Positions 34,472-41,147 of a stretch of 51,226 nucleotides of DNA are shown one piece after another. This stretch comes from DATDAW01 sp036524675 (GTDB lineage Bacteria; Verrucomicrobiota; Verrucomicrobiia; Chthoniobacterales; DASVRZ01): contig DATDBU010000044.1 of assembly GCA_036524675.1 (NCBI GenBank), positions 1 to 51,226 of the forward strand, written 5' to 3'. The notes beneath the pieces are model-generated. The model searched no databases, was not told the DNA's origin, and saw only the letters and a list, made by a program, of their open reading frames with translations. Each line of letters opens with the position of its first letter. Within the stretch, counting starts at the first letter, position 1. The translations under genes and the position numbers were made by a program.

Positions 34472-35224
34472 TCAGCGATGGTCGGCGACCATTTGCGGAC
34501 GGGTGCCGTGATTAACGTAGCGGTGCTCGAATTCCGAAGCGAGTTCCGCGGCAAAATTGTCCATTTGTACGGTGAGCGCCCGGATGCTGGTGACCAAAAA
34601 GTTGTATCCGAACATAGCTGGGATTGCCACGAGCAGCGCCGTTACGGTTGTGATGAGCGCTCCGGAGACGCCTGGCGCCATAGCTGGAAGATTGGCCTGG
34701 CCCGCCATGGCCACGCCGGTGAATGTGTCCATCACGCCCCAAACCGTGCCGAGCAGACCGATGAACGGCGCCCCCGATACCGCCGTGGCGAGCAGGATCA
34801 TCTGCGACTCCAGTTTCAAAGCCGTCTCTCCGACGGCACGCTCCATGGCGGTCGTGACGACCCGCATCTGGGCAGGCGTGATTTTCTCGGCGATCTCGAG
34901 CCGGGCTCGAAAGGTTTCGTCCACTTCCGACGAGCCGAGCAGTTGGTAGGTCATTTCCTTGCAGCCGGCCTTGTAAACGGTGAAAACCGGGGAGCCTTCG
35001 AACCGCAATTTCGCTTCGTAACTGCTCAACGGCGCCCGGTTCGTGCGAAAAATCTGTAGAAAACGGTCTGACTGCTTCTTTGCAAACTGCACGATGCGCA
35101 ATTTGGTGAACATGATCGACCAGGAAAAAATGGAGCCCACGAACAATACGACCAGAACGACTTTTCCGGCGGGATTCGATTCTTGGAGAGCAAAGGTAAG
35201 TGCGTTGGCGAGCAGGACGAACAT
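34472..35224 (-). CDS. exbB: MotA/TolQ/ExbB proton channel family protein
   Basis: 250 aa with three TM segments: near 18-40 (VVLVVLFVGSIFSWSIMFTK), near 135-160 (ILLATAVSGAPFIGLLGTVW GVMDTFTG) and near 180-205 (GALITTVTALLVAIPAMFGY NF). The LLGTVWGV motif is typical of ExbB/TolQ. First gene of the operon; its upstream region holds a palindromic repeat (35280-35378). It powers TonB and thereby the TonB-dependent receptor encoded 2.3 kb further on, though that pairing is an inference. Confidence 0.93.
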   Translation of the reverse strand: MFVLLANALTFALQESNPAGKVVLVVLFVGSIFSWSIMFTKLRIVQFAKKQSDRFLQIFRTNRAPLSSYEAKLRFEGSPVFTVYKAGCKEMTYQLLGSSEVDETFRARLEIAEKITPAQMRVVTTAMERAVGETALKLESQMILLATAVSGAPFIGLLGTVWGVMDTFTGVAMAGQANLPAMAPGVSGALITTVTALLVAIPAMFGYNFLVTSIRALTVQMDNFAAELASEFEHRYVNHGTRPQMVADHR

Positions 35225-35279
35225 CGGCGGATGTATAGCGCAGAATTGTGGGAGCGGAAACCTTTCGGTAACGGATTGT

Positions 35280-35378
35280 GAATCTCACATGGAGGCACGG
35301 AGAACACGGAGATTTAAAAGATTCTGGAAAATTATGTTTGTTTCTCCCTCCTGTTCTCCGCGTCTATGTGTGAGATTC
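35280..35378. repeat. MITE-like palindromic element
   Basis: Left arm GAATCTCACATGGAGGCACG GAGAACACGGAG and right arm CTCCTGTTCTCCGCGTCTAT GTGTGAGATTC are inverted copies with a few differences around a ~36-bp AT-rich centre. Lies between divergent exbB and the LolA-like gene, so it may contain or affect both promoters. A half copy lies at 32712-32744. Confidence 0.8.
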
Positions 35379-35415
35379 GATTGCGGATCGCGAAATGCGG
35401 ATTGAAAGAGTTGGC

Positions 35416-36177
35416 ATGGCTCGTTTGAACCTGAAGATTTGTGTCCTGGCGGTGTTGGTGGCCGCGCCTTTTGTGCATGCGGCAGAAAACGTTTATGACG
35501 TGATGGCCAAGGCATTGACGCCGTTTACCGCCCTGTTGGCCCAGCGAACGGAGGGGCTAAAAAAAGCCGTTCATGCGCGGGTTTCCATTGGCGTGGATGA
35601 ACAACATGGTGCTATGCCTCGAACGCTGGACGCCGAAATTTGGCTGGAGGCGCCGGATAAATTAAAGGTCCGAACCCGTTACATTGACCAGCCCATCACG
35701 ATCTGGCGCGATGGGCAGAAGCTTTTCGCGGCTCCGGGTGATGGCATTCGAGCCCTTCTGGGCAGGAATCGCGTTCAGCCTCGAAATCCAAACTCCTCGC
35801 TGCAGCCATTCGCGCTTCCCATTCCGGACAAGCAGCTGCCGCTGCTGCCTGCCATGCTGCAGGTCATCGACGATCGGGAGGCTCAGGACAAGGCCGGCGT
35901 TCCGCTCCGCATCATTGATCTTCAGATGATGCCGGAAATCGCCAGAAACCTGGGAATTGAAGGCTTTAGAGCGGAAGCAACCATCAATGCCAGCGATTAC
36001 AAACTCCGCCGACTGCGGCTCACTGGGAGCCCTTACAATGGCCAGATCGTTTTCGAGGCTCTCGATTTCTCCAAGAATCTCCCGCCGGAAATCTTTCGTC
36101 CGGATCCAGCCCTCGATGGCGATGTTGTCGAGATTTCACCGGCCGAATTCGAGCAGTTGTTAAGAAGAAACTACTAG
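35416..36177 (+). CDS. LolA-like / DUF2092-type secreted protein
   Basis: 253 aa from ATG 35416 (start placed at the signal peptide MARLNLKICVLAVLVAAPFV HAAE; ATG 35395 adds seven residues). Mature part shows a LolA-type beta half-barrel pattern: LDAEIWLEAPDKLKVRTRYI, PITIWRDGQKLFAAPG, IEGFRAEATINASDYKLRRL RL. Related proteins carry lipoproteins or hydrophobic ligands across the periplasm. The family name is tentative. Followed by a hairpin (CAGGTTCAG ... CTGAATCCTG, 36182-36225). Confidence 0.72.
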   Translation: MARLNLKICVLAVLVAAPFVHAAENVYDVMAKALTPFTALLAQRTEGLKKAVHARVSIGVDEQHGAMPRTLDAEIWLEAPDKLKVRTRYIDQPITIWRDGQKLFAAPGDGIRALLGRNRVQPRNPNSSLQPFALPIPDKQLPLLPAMLQVIDDREAQDKAGVPLRIIDLQMMPEIARNLGIEGFRAEATINASDYKLRRLRLTGSPYNGQIVFEALDFSKNLPPEIFRPDPALDGDVVEISPAEFEQLLRRNY

Positions 36178-36181
36178 ATTT

Positions 36182-36225
36182 CAGGTTCAGTGCTCGCACA
36201 GGTGCTTGCTAAATCCTGAATCCTG
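36182..36225 (+). terminator. Hairpin after the LolA-like gene
   Basis: CAGGTTCAG and CTGAATCCTG pair with a one-base bulge around a 25-base loop. It lies just downstream of the 36177 stop; no T tail. Could end that transcript or separate it from the nucleosidase gene. Confidence 0.35.
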
Positions 36226-36261
36226 GCGCTGGCCCCGATCCTGCTGTGTGCTTGCGCCCAC

Positions 36262-37161
36262 ATGCAAAAACTGACTGCAGCAATCTTTCTTTTCCTCGCG
36301 CTCATCCCCACGACGCGAGCCGCTGAGCCCGCCAATCCGCAATCGTACATCGCCGTTGCCACCGCTTTTCAGCCGGAGATCGCGGCCGTGCGCAAGATTT
36401 TCTATGAACCGGGCGCCGTGCCCGAGGTGAAGATGATCCGCGGTATCAAGTTTGAGATCGTTCCCTTCCGCGGCAAAAAACTCCTCATTTTCCCGACGGG
36501 CATGAGTCTGAGCAACGCGGCCCGGGCCACCCAACTAGCTATCGATTATTTCAAGGTCGACGCATTTCTCTTTTCCGGCATTGCAGGCGGCATCAACCCC
36601 GACCTGCATCCAGGCGATGTTACCATTCCTGCCAGGTGGTACTACCACGCGGAGGCTGCCTATTTTAACCAGAAGCCGGATGGTTCGTATGAGATCGCCT
36701 CGTATTTTAAACAGAAATACCCGAATTTCGGCATGATTTTCCCGGATGAAGTAACCGTTATTCGTGAAGGAATAAAAGAGCCGCAGCGAAAGGCGTATTT
36801 CGAAGCGGATCCGCGCCTGCTCCGCGTGGCCAAACGCGCCGTGAAAAGCATGGCGCCGCTCAAGATGGGCAATCGTGATGTGGCATTCAGGATCGGTGGC
36901 TCCGGTGTTGCGGGCCCTGTTTTTATGGACAACGGCAAATACCGGGAATGGATTTACCGCGTTTGGAAGGCGGACTGTCTCGACATGGAGTCGACGGCCA
37001 TCGCACAGGTTTGCTGGATTAACCGGACGCCGTGTCTAATTGTTCGCAGCCTTAGCGACCTTGCCGGCGGGCAAAAAGGAAAGAACCAGGAGGAACACTT
37101 TGCCGAGGTCGCCTCGGACAATGCGGCGCTCGTCTTGCGGGCCGTCATCGAGCAGTTGTAG
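36262..37161 (+). CDS. Secreted nucleosidase / purine phosphorylase superfamily (MTAN-like)
   Basis: 299 aa with signal peptide MQKLTAAIFLFLALIPTTRA, so periplasmic. Fold motifs of the nucleoside phosphorylase/hydrolase superfamily: TGMSLSNAARATQLAIDYFK, FLFSGIAGGINPDLHPGDVT, and DCLDMESTAIAQVCWINRTP CLIVRSLSDLAGG. E243 (in DMES) and D266 (in LSD) have the same 23-residue spacing as catalytic Glu174 and Asp197 of E. coli MTA/SAH nucleosidase. It should cleave a purine nucleoside to base plus sugar (or sugar phosphate). The export signal and the neighbours (TonB receptor, NUP protein, adenosine deaminase) suggest periplasmic purine scavenging. Exact substrate unknown. Confidence 0.88.
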   Translation: MQKLTAAIFLFLALIPTTRAAEPANPQSYIAVATAFQPEIAAVRKIFYEPGAVPEVKMIRGIKFEIVPFRGKKLLIFPTGMSLSNAARATQLAIDYFKVDAFLFSGIAGGINPDLHPGDVTIPARWYYHAEAAYFNQKPDGSYEIASYFKQKYPNFGMIFPDEVTVIREGIKEPQRKAYFEADPRLLRVAKRAVKSMAPLKMGNRDVAFRIGGSGVAGPVFMDNGKYREWIYRVWKADCLDMESTAIAQVCWINRTPCLIVRSLSDLAGGQKGKNQEEHFAEVASDNAALVLRAVIEQL

Positions 37162-37226
37162 CAAGACGGAGCAGGCACTCTGGCGTTCGGGTTGAAGCGG
37201 GGAATCCTACCTAAAATCGTCAGGAT

Positions 37227-37283
37227 GCCGCGGCTCCTAGGCTTGAAAACCTGCGGCACAGCAGACCGGGAAGTCGCGCTGCA
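37227..37283 (+). repeat. REP-like palindromes
   Basis: GCCGC (37227-37231) pairs with GCGGC (37253-37257), with inner AGG/CCT pairing; a second small hairpin GCAG ... CTGC follows (37261-37282). Typical short intergenic palindromes. Confidence 0.45.
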
Positions 37284-37300
37284 GACCGACCACTCTGATC

Positions 37301-37337
37301 AAAAACCGCCACCCTGGATAGCCAAGGGGCGGTTTTT
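37301..37337 (+). terminator. Rho-independent terminator
   Basis: AAAAACCGCC (37301-37310) pairs perfectly with GGCGGTTTTT (37328-37337), followed by ATTTT. It would end the nucleosidase transcript and insulate the sigma-54 promoter; the A-rich 5' side lets it work in both directions. Confidence 0.85.
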
Positions 37338-37458
37338 ATTTTCCGAAATTCGAGTCGAAAGTTTCCTGCGGACAAAATTCCTTCTTCTGCGTTCAAAGGT
37401 TTTTCACGGGGCGCACGGTATGCAGTGACGCGCAAAAAGGAACGCCCGATTTGATGCG

Positions 37459-37474
37459 TGGCACGTGACATGCT
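37459..37474 (+). promoter_or_regulatory. Sigma-54 promoter before the TonB receptor gene
   Basis: TGGCACG-TGAC-ATGCT. The consensus is TGGCACG-N4-TTGCW; the only mismatch is the first T of the -12 element. GG and GC are 10 bp apart as required. The expected transcription start is near 37485, 12 bp before the ATG at 37497, and orientation fits the receptor gene. Confidence 0.7.
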
Positions 37475-37496
37475 GACAGCCGCTGCAACCTCAACC

Positions 37497-40007
37497 ATGG
37501 AGCTTAAACTGAAATCCAAAACCATAGCGCTCGCGGTCACGGCCGCGCTTGCAACCACTGCCTTTTCTCAAGAAGCGACCCCGGCTCCTGAGTCATCTGC
37601 TGACGACTCCACCCTCGACACCATGCTGGTCACCGGGGCGCAAGTTCCGGCCAGCGAGTCCATCCTGCCGACGGTTCGACCCTTTAATTCAGTTTATGGC
37701 ATGGACCTCTCGATCCTCGACACCCCGCGCAACGTCACGATCATTTCCCGCGAACAATTGGATGCCATTAACATTCAGGACGTGCGCGATTTTTCGAAGC
37801 TAACATCCAGTTCCTACACCCCCACCAACTTCGGTGCCCCGTCGAACGCAAGCATTCGCGGCCTGAGTGGTGACACCCTGCAAAACGGCATCCGCCGCGG
37901 CCTGACTTCGAATGGCAACGGCATGCCGATCAATTTCAACGCCATCGAGTCGGTTAACATCGTCAAAGGTCCGCCTCCCGTCACCGTGGGTGTCTCCTCA
38001 TACGTCGGCGGCTATGTCGATTACATCACTAAGCGGCCTTATTTATCCAAGTTCACCGGCGAGGTCTCGTTCACGGCAGGCATGTATGACCAATACCGGT
38101 GGGCGCTTGATTTTGGCGGCCCAATAACGGATCAACTGGCCTACCGGATCAGCTACTCCGGCGAAGAATCCGGCAGCTACTACGAGAACGGCAACAAGAA
38201 TACCGAAGCCATCTACGGGGCGATTACCTGGATGCCCAGTTCGAATTACACCCTCGAGTTGAATGCGGAAATGTTCTTTGCAGATTACACCGAGAACTGG
38301 GGCATCAATCGCCCCACCCAAGAGCTCATTGACGACGGCAAATACCAGACGGGGTTTTTAGCGTTTGATGCCAATGAGGACGGTGTCATCGACAATAAGG
38401 ATGTGGCGCCCAACTACAATCCAGTCACCTTTGGCGACACCATCGACATCGATCGCAGCCGCCGCCTCCTGGATGAGGGCGATGGCTCCTATGGCCGCCA
38501 GTTCAATGCCCAGATGATCCAGACGTTGAACGTCAACGACAGCTACACCGTCGTGAACAACACCTATTTCCAATACATCAAGCGCCAGACCAAAAGCTCC
38601 TACTACTATTCGGAAATCATCGACGGCGCTTACTTGCTCGCCAACAAGCTGGAAAACCGGATCAATTTCGATATCCCGTTCGGCTCCGCAGAGTCGGCGC
38701 CGGCCAGCATGTCGAAGGACGACAAGGATAGCAAAAAAGTCGTTCTCGAGCAGCCGGAAAAGCCCTTCGTTCTTGGCAATAGCATCGATGTGGGTGTGGA
38801 ATTTCGCTATCAACAGGTTCTGGCATACAATGACTTCTTTCACGAACCCGCCAATGCTTGGGATCTCAGCCTTTCCCGGAAAAATATCGATTTCGTCAAC
38901 TACACCGCCGGCTTCTTCCCGTCCGTGCCGGTGCCTGGCTATGATGGGCGCTTTGGCAGCCCGGGCATTATTAACGACGATACCAACGACTCCTCGGTGC
39001 TAACCCTCGCGCCATTTTATGAGCACGTCGTGAAGTTCGGCGAACATTTCAACCTTCTCTTCGGAGCTCGTCTGGATATTCTTTGGATTGATGTTCAGGA
39101 TCCACTCTTTGATCCAGACTACGAGTTTGGTTTCCCGCGTGGCACGGCTTCTGCCGCCGGTCTGGACGGAACGGACTCCACTGTGGTTGGCATTCCCAAC
39201 TTCAACATCAGCCCAACCTATAAGCCATTCCCATGGCTTTCCACCTATTTCACCTACAACTATAGCCAGTCCATTGGCGTGGCCAACGGCGGCGGTTTCC
39301 CGGTTCCTGCCAGCAGCATTTCGGTCCAAGATAGTCTCCGCCAGGAGAGTCAGTTGTTCGAAGTAGGCGCCAAAGCGAGCCTGCTGAATGAAACGCTGTT
39401 TCTCGGAGTTGCCGGATTCAAGCAAACCCGCGTCCAGCCTTCCATTGGCGGCACGGCGGATGAGGTCGAGGTGTGGGGCTTCGAAGTGGAAGCCAACTAT
39501 CAACCTAACAAATATTTCTACGCCACACTGGCCTACAGCTACCTGGACATTAAGTCGCTCAACGGTCCGTCCGGATTCCAAGCCCAGACCCACCCGGTTG
39601 ATGACCCGCGTTATATCATTGGCGGCACCCCGGAAAATCCCATTGTCCTCACCGATGCCTCGTTCAACGATCCGCTGCCTCCCGGCGAATATCGATATCC
39701 CGGCGTGCCGCAGCATTTGATCAACGGCCTTGCTTCTTACAAACATGACTCCGGCTTCGGCGCTTCCGCAGGTTTCGTAGTTACCGGTCCGATCAATAAC
39801 AACTGGGACGGCACCCTGGATATTCCGTGGCAATACACGGTCGATTTGACCGTTTTCTACGAGGATAAAAACTTCCGCGCGGAGGTGGCTTTCCTGAACC
39901 TCACCGACCAGGAAAACTGGGGATCCCCGAATCCGGTCTATGGCACCGACTCCATTCTGGCTGAATTGCCGTTCCGCATGGAAGCCACGGTTAAATATAA
40001 GTTCTAA
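37497..40007 (+). CDS. TonB-dependent outer-membrane receptor
   Basis: 836 aa from ATG 37497, chosen because it begins the signal peptide (MELKLKSKTIALAVTAALAT TAFSQ). A TonB-box-like LDTMLVTG follows at about 42-49, then the plug domain (about 65-190: ILDTPRNVTIISREQLDAIN, SNASIRGLSGDTLQNGIRRG, INFNAIESVNIVKGPPPVTV) and a beta-barrel ending in VKYKF, a proper C-terminal aromatic signal. Residues 291-302 (DANEDGVIDNKD) form a perfect EF-hand-type calcium loop. It resembles siderophore-type receptors in the plug, but lies between purine-nucleoside genes. Preceded by a sigma-54 promoter. Likely imports a nucleoside or a derivative; not proven. Confidence 0.93.
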   Translation: MELKLKSKTIALAVTAALATTAFSQEATPAPESSADDSTLDTMLVTGAQVPASESILPTVRPFNSVYGMDLSILDTPRNVTIISREQLDAINIQDVRDFSKLTSSSYTPTNFGAPSNASIRGLSGDTLQNGIRRGLTSNGNGMPINFNAIESVNIVKGPPPVTVGVSSYVGGYVDYITKRPYLSKFTGEVSFTAGMYDQYRWALDFGGPITDQLAYRISYSGEESGSYYENGNKNTEAIYGAITWMPSSNYTLELNAEMFFADYTENWGINRPTQELIDDGKYQTGFLAFDANEDGVIDNKDVAPNYNPVTFGDTIDIDRSRRLLDEGDGSYGRQFNAQMIQTLNVNDSYTVVNNTYFQYIKRQTKSSYYYSEIIDGAYLLANKLENRINFDIPFGSAESAPASMSKDDKDSKKVVLEQPEKPFVLGNSIDVGVEFRYQQVLAYNDFFHEPANAWDLSLSRKNIDFVNYTAGFFPSVPVPGYDGRFGSPGIINDDTNDSSVLTLAPFYEHVVKFGEHFNLLFGARLDILWIDVQDPLFDPDYEFGFPRGTASAAGLDGTDSTVVGIPNFNISPTYKPFPWLSTYFTYNYSQSIGVANGGGFPVPASSISVQDSLRQESQLFEVGAKASLLNETLFLGVAGFKQTRVQPSIGGTADEVEVWGFEVEANYQPNKYFYATLAYSYLDIKSLNGPSGFQAQTHPVDDPRYIIGGTPENPIVLTDASFNDPLPPGEYRYPGVPQHLINGLASYKHDSGFGASAGFVVTGPINNNWDGTLDIPWQYTVDLTVFYEDKNFRAEVAFLNLTDQENWGSPNPVYGTDSILAELPFRMEATVKYKF
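38367..38402 (+). other. EF-hand-like calcium-binding loop in the receptor
   Basis: Codes for DANEDGVIDNKD: Asp, Asn, Asp at positions 1, 3, 5, Gly at 6, Ile at 8 and Asp at 12, a complete EF-hand/dockerin-type loop. Lies in a predicted barrel loop. Confidence 0.65.
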
Positions 40008-40019
40008 CAATTCCGGAAT

Positions 40020-40061
40020 CGGCGGGCTTGGACAGGGACCTTTGGGCGTCCCAGCCCGCCG
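40020..40061 (+). repeat. REP-like palindrome between receptor and NUP gene
   Basis: CGGCGGGCT (40020-40028) pairs with AGCCCGCCG (40053-40061), with GGAC/GTCC pairing inside. No T tail. It probably stabilises or partly terminates mRNA between the two genes; the inner part GGACAGGGAC resembles the mgtA-flanking repeat. Confidence 0.7.
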
Positions 40062-40076
40062 TAAAGAATTGAATTA

Positions 40077-41147
40077 ATGCTTTCTAAAAAATTACTCGCG
40101 GTTTTTTCGCTAACAATTGGGTTGGGTTGCACGGCGGTGACTCCGGTTTGGGCGGAGTCACCGCCAAGCCCGCTAAAGGTCAAGGTTGTTGTCGTTGCCA
40201 TGTTCGAAATAGGCAAGGATACCGGCGATAAGGCGGCTGAATTCCAGCTCTGGCACGAACGGGAAAAACTCACGAAACGCTACCCGCTTCCTGCCGCTTA
40301 TCACGACGTGTTGGCGAACGAGGACGGCGTCATCGCCCTTGTGACCGGCATGGGCAACACAAATGCCGCATCCAGCATCATGGCGCTCGGCCTGGATTCA
40401 CGGTTCGATCTTACGAAAGCCTATTGGCTCGTAGCCGGCATCGCCGGAATCGACCCGGCTGACGGCTCGCTCGGCAGTGCGGCGTGGGCCGGTTGGTGTG
40501 TGGATGGCGATCTCGCTCACGAAATCGATGCACGGGAAATCCCATCGGACTGGCCAAATGGCTATTTTGCATTGGACACTCACGAGCCGGGGGAGAAACC
40601 GAAGGTGTCCCATGGCGAAGTGTACAAACTAAACATTCCGTTGCGTGACTGGGCTTATGAGCTAACCAAAGACGTTGTGATTCCCGATACTGCGGGGATG
40701 AAGGCGAGTCGCATCCGTTACACGGATTCGCCAAACGCTCAAAAACCCCCGTTCGTGCTCAAGGGCGATCAGCTGGCTGGCGCTACTTTCTGGCATGGCG
40801 CAAAATTGAACGCCTGGGCCAACGATTGGGTGAAGCTGTGGACCGATAATGAAGGCAACTACGTGACAACCGCCATGGAGGAAAGCGGCACGTTGCAATC
40901 ATTAACCAACCTGGCTCGTGCGGGAAAGGTGGATGTCAACCGGGTGATGGTGCTCCGGACCGCCAGTAACTTCGACAGTCCGCCTCCGGGTTTGACTGCT
41001 GCCGAAAACATGGCGCAGGAAGGAAGCCATCAGTATTCCGGCTTTGATGAAGCGATCGAGGCGGCATACCTCGTCGGCAGCAAGGTCGTTCATGAGATCA
41101 CGGGCAACTGGTCGAAATATGTAGATCATGCTCCCGGAAAGAACTAA
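40077..41147 (+). CDS. NUP-family purine nucleoside permease-like protein, secreted
   Basis: 356 aa with signal peptide (MLSKKLLAVFSLTIGLGCTA VTPVWA). Matches the NUP family (first defined by a Candida nucleoside permease) in FEIGKDTGDKAAEFQLWHER, GVIALVTGMGNTNAASSIMA, WLVAGIAGIDPADGSLGSAA and VMVLRTASNFDSPPPG. There are no transmembrane helices besides the signal, and the core is built like a nucleoside phosphorylase, so a periplasmic purine-binding or nucleoside-cleaving role is more plausible than a permease. It lies 69 bp after the receptor and ends inside the first codons of the adenosine deaminase ORF, so probably one transcript. Confidence 0.9.
   Translation: MLSKKLLAVFSLTIGLGCTAVTPVWAESPPSPLKVKVVVVAMFEIGKDTGDKAAEFQLWHEREKLTKRYPLPAAYHDVLANEDGVIALVTGMGNTNAASSIMALGLDSRFDLTKAYWLVAGIAGIDPADGSLGSAAWAGWCVDGDLAHEIDAREIPSDWPNGYFALDTHEPGEKPKVSHGEVYKLNIPLRDWAYELTKDVVIPDTAGMKASRIRYTDSPNAQKPPFVLKGDQLAGATFWHGAKLNAWANDWVKLWTDNEGNYVTTAMEESGTLQSLTNLARAGKVDVNRVMVLRTASNFDSPPPGLTAAENMAQEGSHQYSGFDEAIEAAYLVGSKVVHEITGNWSKYVDHAPGKN

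Larger units (their letters stand above)
37162..37458. other. Intergenic region before the TonB receptor
   Basis: 297 bp holding REP-like palindromes (37227-37283), a strong terminator (37301-37337) and, at its end, a sigma-54 promoter. I looked for purine, cobalamin and SAH riboswitch cores in the leader and found none. Confidence 0.5.

Noticed and set aside
36230..36245. Sigma-54 promoter before the nucleosidase gene
   Set aside because: TGGCCCCGATCCTGCT keeps GG-N10-GC but has three consensus mismatches and would leave only ~6 nt of leader; too weak to annotate.
37162..37300. Riboswitch (purine, cobalamin or SAH) before the TonB receptor
   Set aside because: None of the conserved cores I know is present; the segment looks like REP palindromes followed by a terminator, and the sigma-54 promoter lies downstream of it.
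39140..39155. Sigma-54-like TGGCACG-GCTT-CTGCC inside the receptor gene
   Set aside because: Within coding sequence, poorer -12 element; shows that chance matches do occur.
40077..41147. Calling the NUP protein a true membrane permease
   Set aside because: It has a signal peptide and no other membrane helix; the sequence looks like a soluble phosphorylase-type fold.
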